From Nitrospiraceae bacterium (lineage in GTDB: Bacteria; Nitrospirota; Nitrospiria; Nitrospirales; Nitrospiraceae): 64,000 bases of DNA. Below are positions 17,705 to 26,692 of this stretch, in pieces (the first letter of the stretch is position 1; the number at the start of each line of letters is the position of its first letter). The stretch covers positions 62,001 to 126,000 of the forward strand of contig DASPUC010000020.1 of NCBI GenBank assembly GCA_035623075.1, written 5' to 3'. The translations under genes were made by a program, and so were the position numbers. The notes under the pieces are model-generated. The model was not told the DNA's origin, searched no databases, and saw only the letters and a program-made list of their open reading frames with translations.

Positions 17705-18645
17705 CCATGCTGCTGTCTTTTGTCATTCCCGCATTTCAGGCTTCTGAGACTATCCGAGCCACTCTCAGATCGGTCTTTTCCCCGATCCAAAGCTCTTCGA
17801 CGTCCTTCGAAATCGAGGCGCTAGTCGTTGACGACGGGAGCCGTGATCACGATGTCCTGGCTGGTATTGTTCAGCAGTTTCCGAACGCACGACTATTCAG
17901 ACACCCGGTTAATAGAGGGATGTGTGCGAGCAGGAACACGGGAATCCATGAAAGCCAGGGTGACGTGGTCGTCGTTTTGGACGCTGACGATGAACTCGTT
18001 CTTGAATGGCCTACTGTCCTCGGTGAGATCCTTGAGGAATGGCCTCATCATCTCAATGTATGCTTTAGCGCCTGTCGGACACCAGATGGCCGAAGTACGG
18101 TAAGTGACCCAAACTTTTCCGGGATGATCACGTTTGAGGATCTCCTCAATGAATACCACTCCGGGGAATACCTTCCCATGTTTCGGGGTGCCTATGTTCG
18201 GAAGAGAAAGTATGTGGATCTGGGATTACGGAAGTCCTGCGGGATTCTTTCATACCTTTGCTTCGCTCAAGATGCCCCAATTTGGGCTACGCCGAAAGTC
18301 ATGCGAATCTACAAAGAACGTGAGGGCGGATCTGTCACGAGCAACTGGACGACGGCGGAAAAGGCAAGAGAGACTGTACAGTGCTATCAAGTCTTATTTG
18401 ACCGGTTTGGTGACAGTTACAAGAAGTTGGCGCCACGGACATATCGAACAAAGCTACTCCGCTATGCGGTCTACCTGAGACTCGCTGGAGAAAAAGGCGC
18501 TTGGCCAGCATGGCTGAAAAGCGCCCATTGGACCTGTATGCTGGAAACGCTGGGGGTCTTCAGTGTTCTCCTCGTGGGCCAAGAGAGCGCCGCCTGGATC
18601 GTGAAGCACGCTAAACGGAAGGGACTTATCAGGCAGTATGGATGA
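17701..18645 (+). CDS. Glycosyltransferase family 2
   Basis: 314 residues from the GTG overlapping the upstream stop as GTGA; an ATG two codons later is an alternative. GT-A motifs are LLSFVIPAFQASETIRATL, ALVVDDGSRDHDVLAGI, NRGMCASRNTGIHESQGD and VVVLDADDELVLEWP, which contains the DxD metal site. The C-terminal third is poorly conserved and probably sets acceptor choice. It overlaps the following methyltransferase by 8 bp. Confidence 0.87.
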   Translation: MTMLLSFVIPAFQASETIRATLRSVFSPIQSSSTSFEIEALVVDDGSRDHDVLAGIVQQFPNARLFRHPVNRGMCASRNTGIHESQGDVVVVLDADDELVLEWPTVLGEILEEWPHHLNVCFSACRTPDGRSTVSDPNFSGMITFEDLLNEYHSGEYLPMFRGAYVRKRKYVDLGLRKSCGILSYLCFAQDAPIWATPKVMRIYKEREGGSVTSNWTTAEKARETVQCYQVLFDRFGDSYKKLAPRTYRTKLLRYAVYLRLAGEKGAWPAWLKSAHWTCMLETLGVFSVLLVGQESAAWIVKHAKRKGLIRQYG

Positions 18646-19405
18646 GGTGAAGCAAACAGCCGAATTCTACGAGCGGTTTTGGGAAAAGGAGGATTACCAA
18701 CTCGCCTATGCGTTTGATTCGGCAGTGCGTGACCGGTTTCCAGCTATCTTGCAAGTGTGGGGACAACTTCGTTCTCCTCATCGAGTTCTGGATTATGGAT
18801 CCGGTAATGGTGTGCTTACATCTTGGATGTACGCGAATGGATTTGGAAACGAGCTAGTGGGTATCGATATCAGTCAGGCCGGTGTCAAATACGCGGCAAG
18901 GACCTTTGGTAAAAGTGAAGTTGTATTCAAAACTTTCCAGCCTGGAGAGGCATTGGATCATCTGGGGTGTTTCGACGTGGTTGTCAGTTCCCATGTTTTG
19001 GAGCATGTCGCTCATCCAGAGAGTTCGCTGGCACAAATGATTCCGCTTTCGGAGTGGTTTGTCTTAGAGGTCCCTCTCGAAGAGTGTGTCGTGCAGAAAT
19101 GTTTGAGCGCGTGCGGGAGAAATAGATTAAGCAATCCTGTGGGGCACGTGAACTTCTGGACAAAGAAAAAGTTCCGCTCTTTCTTACAATCCTGTGGCCT
19201 CTTCGTTGTTCGCGATTTCCATTATGCGTCGGCGCCGTTTTCACAATTCAACAATCTATTTAAACGAATCCTGGAACGCGCAGCATTGCATATGTTGGGG
19301 ATCTCCTTATATGGACAATTTATGGCAACGCACTATGCCGTTCTGGCCCATCGACATCCTGCCTGGAGAACTTATCTCGAGCAGCGAAAGGGAGTAGCGA
19401 TTTGA
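18638..19405 (+). CDS. Class I SAM-dependent methyltransferase
   Basis: 255 residues. The N-terminus EFYERFWEKEDYQLAYAFD is a preamble seen in glycan-locus methyltransferases. Motif I is VLDYGSGNGVLTSWMYANG, then ELVGIDISQAGVKYA, FDVVVSSHVLEHVAHPESSL and WFVLEVPLEECV. The reading frame and length are complete. It overlaps the GT2 gene by 8 bp, which suggests that the sugar added by that enzyme, or one nearby, is methylated. Confidence 0.82.
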   Translation: MDEVKQTAEFYERFWEKEDYQLAYAFDSAVRDRFPAILQVWGQLRSPHRVLDYGSGNGVLTSWMYANGFGNELVGIDISQAGVKYAARTFGKSEVVFKTFQPGEALDHLGCFDVVVSSHVLEHVAHPESSLAQMIPLSEWFVLEVPLEECVVQKCLSACGRNRLSNPVGHVNFWTKKKFRSFLQSCGLFVVRDFHYASAPFSQFNNLFKRILERAALHMLGISLYGQFMATHYAVLAHRHPAWRTYLEQRKGVAI

Positions 19406-19523
19406 TTCCGCATAATCGTCATGCGTAGGGTAGTGAACACCGCTCCTTCTATATGTGTCGAACGCTAAGCATCCCACGTTTCTCTCACGAATGTTCAAAT
19501 GCACGAGGATTGAGGAAGAGGCT

Positions 19524-21440
19524 ATGTGCGGTGTGATTGGCTGGATAGACCGGTCTCTCGACAGGGAGTTGGCTAGGCGGATGAGGGCTTGCCTGACACA
19601 TCGAGGCCCTGATGACGAAGGGGAGTGGTGCGATCCGTCTTCTACTGTGTGGTTAGGGCATCGCCGTCTCTCGGTCCTGGATCTCTCAACCGAGGGACAT
19701 CAACCCATGGCATCTCCAAGCGGGCGGTATGTCATTACTTATAATGGAGAGGTCGTCAATCATAAGTTGCTTCGGGCAGAGTTGCAGCGGCTCGGATACC
19801 AATTCAGAGGTCATTCTGATACGGAGGTTGTCGTTGCTGCAATTGAAGCGTGGGGAATTGACGAGGCCTTGGGGCGGTTTATCGGTATGTTTGCCTTTGG
19901 CCTGTACGACCGCACCGAGGACTGCCTCTGGCTTGTGCGCGATCGTATGGGCATTAAACCGATCTACTACGCCCAAAGTGGCAAGTCCTTCGCTTTTGCG
20001 TCCGAGCTACGGCCGCTTCGACTGTTACCTTGGGTCGATACGACACTCGATCATGAAGCGCTTGCGGCCTACTTTCGATATTTGTATGTTCCGGCTCCCG
20101 CCACGATCTTCTCTGGTGTGCGTAAACTGTTACCGGGCACATGTCTCCGGTGGGACGGGCAACAGCTTGAAGAACGGCGTTACTGGAATCTCTCAGAAGT
20201 AGCCCACGAAGGGATTCATCATCCTGTAGAAACAACGTTTTCCGAAACGGCTGATGAACTCGACAAGCTTTTGCGCGACGCAATTCGACTTCAGATGGAG
20301 GCAGATGTTCCACTCGGTGCGTTTCTCTCCGGCGGTATTGATTCTTCGACGGTCGTCGCGCTCATGCAAGCTCAAAGTGACAGGCCCGTTCATACCTTTT
20401 CCATCGGTTTTTCGGAACGGTCGCATGACGAATCGACCTTTGCCCGAACGGTGGCCTCGTATCTGGGTACGCAGCACCATGAAGAGCGTTTGGTAGCGTC
20501 TGATGTTCTGAAACTGATTCCCGAGATTGCGACACGTTATGACGAGCCCTTTGGTGATAGCAGCAGCGTGCCAACCTTCCTTGTGAGCCGATTCGCTCGA
20601 CAGTATGTGACGGTGGCGTTGTCAGGAGACGGTGGCGACGAGATGTTTGGGGGCTATCCCCGATATTTTTGGGCCTCTCGCATTGCTGCATGGCGTGCGC
20701 GCCTGACTCCGATTGGGGCCCAATATTTCGGTCGCGCATTAGGCAAGATGCCGGCTGGTCTTATTGATTATCCGGGAGCGCTTTTTGGTGGTAACCGATG
20801 GGCGGGGAGCGAGGGTCTATCGGCTCGCGTTCGACGGTTGGGGCGCTATCTCGCGACAGATCCTGACTCCGTCTATGAGGAGGTCATCGCGGCGTGGCCT
20901 GATGTTGCAAGACTTCTTGGAGGTACGATTCCGAACGAACTTGGACCTCATCCGTGTCACTTTCCTGATTTGGATTGGCCGGAACGAATGATGGCTGTGG
21001 ATCAATCAAATCAGTTGCCCGATGATTTCTTGACAAAAGTCGATCGAGCCTCAATGGCCATGTCACTGGAGGTGAGAGTGCCGTTGCTCGATCATCGTAT
21101 TGTCGAGTGGAGTTGGCGAATTCCTCGATCGTTCAAGCTGGCCTCTCGTGGCGACCGCGGCAAGCTGCTGTTGCGCGAAGTGCTCTCGCGTTATGTTCCG
21201 GTGCATCTCACGGATCGGCCGAAGATGGGCTTTGGCATGCCGCTCGGTCAATGGCTTCGGAACGAACTTAAGCCATGGGCTGATGGTCTACTGAACTCTG
21301 ATCGCATGCGGAAGCAAGAGATTCTCAATCCTGTCCTAGTCCGTGAGGTATGGCAGGAACACCTGGCTGGCCAAGATCGGCTCGCGCAGCTCTGGACCGT
21401 ACTGATGTTCACTCAATGGTTGGAACAATCGTGGACCTGA
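19524..21440 (+). CDS. Asparagine-synthetase-like glutamine amidotransferase (copy 2)
   Basis: 638 residues. The start is set by MCGVIG, which makes Cys2 the glutaminase nucleophile, with GAGGAAGAGG just upstream; a longer frame adds 23 residues and would bury the Cys. Glutaminase motifs are HRGPDDEG, RLSVLDLSTEGHQPM, YNGEV and SDTEVVV. The synthetase domain has SGGIDSS at residues 269 to 275 and SGDGGDEMFGGYPRY. It is closely similar to copy 3 (shared GAFLSGGIDSSTVVALMQAQ) and distinct from copy 1. The likely reaction is ATP- and glutamine-dependent amide formation on an acidic sugar. Confidence 0.88.
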   Translation: MCGVIGWIDRSLDRELARRMRACLTHRGPDDEGEWCDPSSTVWLGHRRLSVLDLSTEGHQPMASPSGRYVITYNGEVVNHKLLRAELQRLGYQFRGHSDTEVVVAAIEAWGIDEALGRFIGMFAFGLYDRTEDCLWLVRDRMGIKPIYYAQSGKSFAFASELRPLRLLPWVDTTLDHEALAAYFRYLYVPAPATIFSGVRKLLPGTCLRWDGQQLEERRYWNLSEVAHEGIHHPVETTFSETADELDKLLRDAIRLQMEADVPLGAFLSGGIDSSTVVALMQAQSDRPVHTFSIGFSERSHDESTFARTVASYLGTQHHEERLVASDVLKLIPEIATRYDEPFGDSSSVPTFLVSRFARQYVTVALSGDGGDEMFGGYPRYFWASRIAAWRARLTPIGAQYFGRALGKMPAGLIDYPGALFGGNRWAGSEGLSARVRRLGRYLATDPDSVYEEVIAAWPDVARLLGGTIPNELGPHPCHFPDLDWPERMMAVDQSNQLPDDFLTKVDRASMAMSLEVRVPLLDHRIVEWSWRIPRSFKLASRGDRGKLLLREVLSRYVPVHLTDRPKMGFGMPLGQWLRNELKPWADGLLNSDRMRKQEILNPVLVREVWQEHLAGQDRLAQLWTVLMFTQWLEQSWT

Positions 21441-21456
21441 GTATGTTGGATTGCCT

Positions 21457-22611
21457 ATGCCGAACCGGATTAGGGTTCTTCATCTGATTAGTTCGTTAGA
21501 CGTGGGAGGTGCTGAGACTCAACTGTTGAGTCTCCTGTCCCACAGCAACCGCGATCGTTTCGACCATTCCGTTCTTTCCCTGACCTCCATAGGCCTTATT
21601 GGTGATCATATCCGTCAGTTAGGCGTGTCGGTCGGTGGATTGAATATGCTACGAGGAGTCCCATCACCTCAGGCCGTGTGGGAGCTCTGGAAAATTCTCA
21701 AGGGCCTACAGCCTCAGGTTCTTCAGTCTTGGATGTACCATGCTGATCTCCTCGCGCTTTTTGGGAGAGCCAAGGGTACAAGGAAGTTAGTGTGGAACAT
21801 CCGTTGCTCCGATGTAGATATGACCCATTATCGCTTCTTGTCGAAGTGGGTGGTGAATCTCCTCAGTGTTTGTTCCGGTATCCCTGATGGGGTCGTTGTA
21901 AATTCTCACGCGGGAAAGCTCGTTCATGAGCAGTTAGGGTATCACCCAAAAATGTGGCAGATCATTCCAAATGGGGTCGATCTCGACCAGGCTCGCCCCG
22001 ACCTTTCGGCGCGGATCTGGCTTAGGCAAGAATGCAAGATTGCTGAGGACTGCCTTCTCATTGGCCTCGTTGCACGACGTGACGCGATGAAAGACCATCC
22101 AACCTTCTTAATGGCAGCCGGTATCATTCATGAGAAGCTTCCGGATGTTCACTTCGTCCTAGTCGGCCGCGGAGTCGATGGTGCAGATGACGAACTGCGG
22201 ACGTTACTAGCCGAACATGACTTGATGGATGCGACCCATCTGCTCGGCCAGCGAGAGGATGCTCTTCGTATCACGGCGGGGTTGGACATCGCATGCTCCG
22301 CGTCCGCCTTCGGCGAAGGATTCTCTAATGCCGTCGGTGAGGCTATGGCCTGCGGGGTGCCTTGTGTCGTGACTGATGTAGGTGATTCGGCAAGGATTGT
22401 TGGTGAGACAGGGCGCATTGTACTACCTAAGAATCCGGACGCATTGGCCCACGCCTGTTTGGAGCTGGTCGAGTTGGGCGCAGCTGGTCGCCGGGCATTA
22501 GGCGGACTCGCACGAGCGAGGATGGAAGAGCATTACGATATTCGCGCTGTGACTGCTTGCTACGAGACGCTCTATACATCGCTGGTGAGGAACGGACCAA
22601 CTCAGGTGTAA
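21457..22611 (+). CDS. Glycosyltransferase, GT4 type
   Basis: 384 residues from the ATG; a TTG two codons earlier is possible. The N-terminus RIRVLHLISSLDVGGAETQL is the glycine-rich start typical of GT4 (WaaG/TuaC-like). The donor domain has ENLLIGLVARRDAMKDHPT-type folding in the sequence LIGLVARRDAMKDHPTFL, and the EX7E-like segment GEGFSNAVGEAMACGVPCVV. HFVLVGRGVDG is the inter-strand turn. It lies between amidotransferase copies 2 and 3 and probably adds a sugar that these enzymes modify. Confidence 0.88.
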   Translation: MPNRIRVLHLISSLDVGGAETQLLSLLSHSNRDRFDHSVLSLTSIGLIGDHIRQLGVSVGGLNMLRGVPSPQAVWELWKILKGLQPQVLQSWMYHADLLALFGRAKGTRKLVWNIRCSDVDMTHYRFLSKWVVNLLSVCSGIPDGVVVNSHAGKLVHEQLGYHPKMWQIIPNGVDLDQARPDLSARIWLRQECKIAEDCLLIGLVARRDAMKDHPTFLMAAGIIHEKLPDVHFVLVGRGVDGADDELRTLLAEHDLMDATHLLGQREDALRITAGLDIACSASAFGEGFSNAVGEAMACGVPCVVTDVGDSARIVGETGRIVLPKNPDALAHACLELVELGAAGRRALGGLARARMEEHYDIRAVTACYETLYTSLVRNGPTQV

Positions 22612-22722
22612 AGGTCATTTGCGCAAGCCACTCGGATTTCCTAGCTGTTTCAATGTAGCTCTAACTAAGGGGATTGTGACGTTGGTCTAGGTGTATGAGA
22701 ACCGTTTTGTTAGTTAGCACGA
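22612..22722. other. Intergenic spacer with a separated 8-bp inverted repeat
   Basis: 111 bases. CTAACTAA at 22661 to 22668 is matched exactly by TTAGTTAG at 22710 to 22717, 41 bases apart and ending five bases before the methyltransferase ATG. The loop is long, so this may be an operator-like site or chance. I see no clear promoter. Confidence 0.35.
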
Positions 22723-23553
22723 ATGACCCGCAATCTTGATGCGCAAACCGTACAAGGGTTCGGAGACGAGTGGACACGGTTTGATCAAAAAGGACTTGCT
22801 GAGCATGAACGCGAGGAGCTGTTTAATAGATACTTCCACATTTTTCCGTGGCAGCTTCTGCCGGCCGGCGCTGTTGGATTCGATCTTGGATGCGGGAGCG
22901 GCCGCTGGGCTGCTCTGGTCGCTCCGCGGATTCGTCGACTCCATTGTATCGATGCCAGCGAGTCGTCAGTGGCCGTGGCGCGTCGGAATCTTGCGAGCCT
23001 TCCTAATTGTGAATTCCATGTTGCGTCGGTGGATCAGCTCCCTCTCGACGCCGATTCTATGGATTTTGGTTACTCGCTTGGAGTGCTGCACCACGTGCCT
23101 GACACAGAGGCAGGCTTACGCGCCTGTGTCAATGCTCTGAAGCCTGGCGCGCCCTTTCTTCTGTATCTCTATTATGCCTTCGACAACCGACCTTGGTGGT
23201 TTCGTCTTCTCTGGAGGATTAGTGATCTTGGAAGGCGGGTTATTTCACGCTCGCCGATGAGGCTACGGTATGCCATCAGTCAGATGATAGCGGGGATCGT
23301 CTATTATCCTTTGGCGAGACTGTCCTTTCTTCTTGAACGGGTTGGAGTGAATGTCGACTGTGTCCCGTTGTCATCATATCGCGCGCACTCGTTCTATGTT
23401 ATGCGGACCGACGCGCTCGACCGCTTTGGAACCAAGCTCGAACAGCGTTTTACCGCCGCTCAGATCCGTGGGATGATGGAACGGGCAGGTCTCGAACGAA
23501 TTACATTCAGTGGTTCAGTGCCGTTCTGGTGCGCGGTCGGGTTGAAAAAGTAA
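22723..23553 (+). CDS. Class I SAM-dependent methyltransferase
   Basis: 276 residues. The N-terminus TRNLDAQTVQGFGDEWTRFDQ matches a type 11 methyltransferase group common next to asparagine-synthetase-like genes in glycan loci. Motif I is GFDLGCGSGRWAALVAPRI, followed by LHCIDASESSVAVAR, DFGYSLGVLHHVPDTEAGL and KPGAPFLLYLYYAF. A hydrophobic segment near residue 190 may touch the membrane. The stop is five bases before amidotransferase copy 3, so the two are probably expressed together. Confidence 0.83.
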   Translation: MTRNLDAQTVQGFGDEWTRFDQKGLAEHEREELFNRYFHIFPWQLLPAGAVGFDLGCGSGRWAALVAPRIRRLHCIDASESSVAVARRNLASLPNCEFHVASVDQLPLDADSMDFGYSLGVLHHVPDTEAGLRACVNALKPGAPFLLYLYYAFDNRPWWFRLLWRISDLGRRVISRSPMRLRYAISQMIAGIVYYPLARLSFLLERVGVNVDCVPLSSYRAHSFYVMRTDALDRFGTKLEQRFTAAQIRGMMERAGLERITFSGSVPFWCAVGLKK

Positions 23554-23558
23554 CTCTG

Positions 23559-25526
23559 ATGTGCGGGATAGCCGGCATACTTGGAAATGGCTCCTCGGGA
23601 ATGGATGCTGTCGTTCAGATGATGGTCGAGGCCATTCGCTATCGCGGTCCCGACGATTCGGGTGTATGGTCTGATCCCGCGCTGGGTCTCGCGATCGGGC
23701 ATGCCAGACTCTCGATTCTTGATCTCTCTCCCGAGGGTCATCAGCCGATGGTGTCATCGGGTGGGCGCTACGTCATCACTTATAATGGTGAAGTCTTTAA
23801 TTTTGCCGCGCTCTCCAAGGAACTCGAAGGTGAAGGAGCTCGTTTTCGTGGTCATTCGGACACAGAAGTCATGCTGGCGGCCTTCGAATATTGGGGGATC
23901 GAGAAGGCGATCGGTCGCTTTGTGGGAATGTTCGCATTTGCCCTCTGGGATCGAGAATTGCGTCAACTGCATCTCGTTCGCGATCGAGTCGGTATAAAAC
24001 CTCTCTATTTCGGCTGGGTCGGAAAGACCTTTCGATTCGCATCTGAACTGAAAAGTATGCTGGTCGCGACCGAGCGCCCCGAGATCGATCGGAGCGCGCT
24101 CGCACTCTATATGCGATACGCCTACGTTCCGGCGCCACGCTCGATCTACCGACACGTTTTCAAGTTGCCTCCCGGATGCTGGCTAACAATAGGGATTGAT
24201 CAGGCACACAGTCCTGAGCGATTTGTTCCGGACCCTGATGATCCGGCGGCCAGTTGGAAACCGATTCGATACTGGTCGGCAAAACAGGTCGTCGAGCAGG
24301 GCTGTGCCGCTCGGTATGGTGGATCTGACGATGAGGCGATTGACGAATTGCAGTCATTGCTACTGGAGGCAGTACGCCTTCGGATGGTGGCAGACGTTCC
24401 GCTTGGGGCGTTCTTGTCCGGCGGGATCGATTCGTCGACGGTGGTTGCATTGATGCAGGCACAGAGCGCTCAACCCGTTCGGACCTTTAGCATCGGATTC
24501 CAAGAAGATGATTACAATGAGGCCAAGCATGCCAAGGTGGTTGCGCAGCATCTGGGGACGGACCACACCGAATTGTATCTCACAGCGCAAGCTGCGATGG
24601 CCGTTATTCCCCGCTTGCCTGTCATGTATGACGAACCGTTTGGCGATTCGTCGCAGATTCCGACATTTCTTGTCTCACAACTGGCCAAGCGACATGTTAC
24701 AGTCGCCCTGTCCGGAGACGGAGGAGATGAACTCTTTGCCGGGTACTATCGCTATTTTTGGGCGCAAAGAATTTGGAGCAATGTGTCCCGGATCCCACTG
24801 TCGCTGCGGAAAGTCTTGTCCAAAAGCCTTTCGAGGGTTTCCCCGGAAAGTTGGACGACGACATTTTCTCGGTTCCAGTTCCTGTTGCCGGCGTTGTCGA
24901 ACCCTGGGCACAAAATGCATCGCTTATCAGAACTGTTGATGATGAAAGACCCGGAAGGCATGTACCTTGGTCTTGTGTCGCAGTGGGCGACACCGACCAG
25001 CATCGTCGTCGACGGCTACGAGCCGCTTACACCAGTCACAGATTCCAGCCGGTGGGCCAATGTTCCAGATTTTATCCACCGCATGATGTTTCTCGATCTA
25101 CTCACGTATTTACCGGACGACATCTTGACGAAAGTGGATCGCGCCAGTATGGCGGTCAGTCTGGAAGCGCGTGTCCCGCTGCTCGACCATCGAGTCGTCG
25201 AGTTCGCATGGCGGTTGCCGATGCGCATGAAAATCCGCGAGAAGGGAACCGGCAAGTGGATCTTGCGTCAACTGCTGTATCGGTATGTTCCCTCAGAACT
25301 GCTCGAGCGGCCAAAGATGGGCTTTGGCGTTCCGATCGAACACTGGCTGCGGGGACCGTTACGTGAATGGGCTGAAGATCTCCTGAACGAAAACCGCCTG
25401 AGACAGCAAGGGTATTTGCATCCTCAGCTGATTCGTGAGAAATGGGCGGAACATCTTTCCAGGAAACGAAACTGGCCGTACTTACTATGGAACGTCTTGA
25501 TGTTCCAATCGTGGCTTGAGCAGTGA
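23559..25526 (+). CDS. Asparagine-synthetase-like glutamine amidotransferase (copy 3)
   Basis: 655 residues, starting at MCGIAG so that Cys2 is the nucleophile. Glutaminase motifs are YRGPDDSG, RLSILDLSPEGHQPM, YNGEVFN and SDTEVML. The linker is longer than in copy 2 (about 18 residues around residues 215 to 250). The synthetase domain has SGGIDSS at 287 to 293 and SGDGGDELFAGYYRY. Close similarity to copy 2 points to an old duplication within this locus or inheritance as a pair. Amidation of a uronic acid is the expected chemistry by analogy with WbpS. GTGA overlap with the next GT4 gene. Confidence 0.88.
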   Translation: MCGIAGILGNGSSGMDAVVQMMVEAIRYRGPDDSGVWSDPALGLAIGHARLSILDLSPEGHQPMVSSGGRYVITYNGEVFNFAALSKELEGEGARFRGHSDTEVMLAAFEYWGIEKAIGRFVGMFAFALWDRELRQLHLVRDRVGIKPLYFGWVGKTFRFASELKSMLVATERPEIDRSALALYMRYAYVPAPRSIYRHVFKLPPGCWLTIGIDQAHSPERFVPDPDDPAASWKPIRYWSAKQVVEQGCAARYGGSDDEAIDELQSLLLEAVRLRMVADVPLGAFLSGGIDSSTVVALMQAQSAQPVRTFSIGFQEDDYNEAKHAKVVAQHLGTDHTELYLTAQAAMAVIPRLPVMYDEPFGDSSQIPTFLVSQLAKRHVTVALSGDGGDELFAGYYRYFWAQRIWSNVSRIPLSLRKVLSKSLSRVSPESWTTTFSRFQFLLPALSNPGHKMHRLSELLMMKDPEGMYLGLVSQWATPTSIVVDGYEPLTPVTDSSRWANVPDFIHRMMFLDLLTYLPDDILTKVDRASMAVSLEARVPLLDHRVVEFAWRLPMRMKIREKGTGKWILRQLLYRYVPSELLERPKMGFGVPIEHWLRGPLREWAEDLLNENRLRQQGYLHPQLIREKWAEHLSRKRNWPYLLWNVLMFQSWLEQ

Positions 25527-26692
25527 CGGAGGTCCAACCGCGCCTCCTCTTTCTGATCACCGAAGACTGGTATTTCTGGTCTCACCGTTTGGACTTGGCG
25601 AAAGCCGCTCGAGCGGCAGGATTCGACGTCGCCATCGCGACCCGGGCGACCGATCATGGAGATCTGATTCAACGAGCGGGGTTTCGACTCCTGCCCATTA
25701 GCCTGGCCCGGCGTAGCCGCAATCCAATACGCGAATGTGCCTCGATTCGGGAACTCATCAGCCTCTACCGACGGGAACGTCCCCATATCGTCCATCATGT
25801 CGCGTTAAAACCGATTCTGTATGGAGCTGTGGCTGCCTGGTGGGCAAAAATTCCGGTGGTCATCAGTGCCTTTGCCGGTCTTGGTTATACATATACAGAT
25901 CGGCATGATCGATCAGGTCCACTACAACACGTCATCACATGGAGTCTCAAAGCAGCGATTCGTCTGAGCCACTCCGTGGTGCTCTGTCAGAATGCTGACG
26001 ATCGGGACCGACTGGTTGAACGAGGCATCGTCCGATCAGATCACGCCCGGATCGTGGCTGGCTCCGGTGTGGATACCGAGGCCTTTCGGATGGCAGATAC
26101 TCCAGTAGGGGTTCCCATCGTTCTTCTCCCGGCCCGCATGTTATGGGATAAGGGAGTCGCCGAATTCATAAGCGCGGCGCGGCTGCTGCAGGCAAAGGGG
26201 GTTCGAGCCAAGTTTGTGCTGGTCGGCCGTTGTGACGACGACAATCCTGCCGCAATTCCGCGGAGTCAAATCCACGACTGGGTACGTGAAGGGACGGTCG
26301 AATGGTTGGGGCATCGAGAGGATATGGCCAAAGTCTATGCAGAAGCCTCAATTGTGGTGTTGCCATCCTACCGGGAAGGACTTCCGAAAGTCTTACTGGA
26401 GGCAGCTGCCTGCGGCAAAGCGCTCGTTGCGACGGATGTACCAGGTTGTCGGGAAGCGGTACGCCATCAGGTGAATGGACTGTTGATTCCTGTACGTGAT
26501 GCGCCCGCATTGGCCCAGGCTATTGAGGCCTTGCTGGCTGACGGACCAACTTGCGACAGAATGGGGAAGGCCGGGCGCGAACTCATTGTCCGAGAATTCG
26601 CCATACCGAAGATTACAGCTCAGATCAACGCGCTTTACCGGGAGTCGCTCAAAACTCGAGGAGTGGATCTTTCCGCTCCTGGGCATGCATGA
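25523..26692 (+). CDS. Glycosyltransferase, GT4 type (PglA/WbpJ-like)
   Basis: 389 residues from a GTG overlapping the previous stop. PRLLFLITEDWYFWSHRLDL and PHIVHHVALKPILYGAVAAW, followed by AFAGLGYTYT, form a pattern shared by GT4 enzymes that add the second or third sugar to undecaprenyl-linked N-acetylated sugars. The donor domain has VLLPARMLWDKGVAEFISAA and the EX7E segment REGLPKVLLEAAACGKALVA. It lies directly upstream of wbpV-like and wbpL-like genes, so it may act soon after initiation. That last step is inference from gene order. Confidence 0.87.
   Translation: MTEVQPRLLFLITEDWYFWSHRLDLAKAARAAGFDVAIATRATDHGDLIQRAGFRLLPISLARRSRNPIRECASIRELISLYRRERPHIVHHVALKPILYGAVAAWWAKIPVVISAFAGLGYTYTDRHDRSGPLQHVITWSLKAAIRLSHSVVLCQNADDRDRLVERGIVRSDHARIVAGSGVDTEAFRMADTPVGVPIVLLPARMLWDKGVAEFISAARLLQAKGVRAKFVLVGRCDDDNPAAIPRSQIHDWVREGTVEWLGHREDMAKVYAEASIVVLPSYREGLPKVLLEAAACGKALVATDVPGCREAVRHQVNGLLIPVRDAPALAQAIEALLADGPTCDRMGKAGRELIVREFAIPKITAQINALYRESLKTRGVDLSAPGHA

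Noticed and set aside
24758-25366. A 202-codon frame in another phase inside amidotransferase copy 3
   Set aside because: The overlapping amidotransferase is complete and conserved here; this frame has no motif or start signal.
26551-26688. A longer N-terminus for the WbpV-like protein
   Set aside because: The extra 46 residues are translated from the GT4 gene in another frame and precede the normal Rossmann start; the ATGA overlap fits better.
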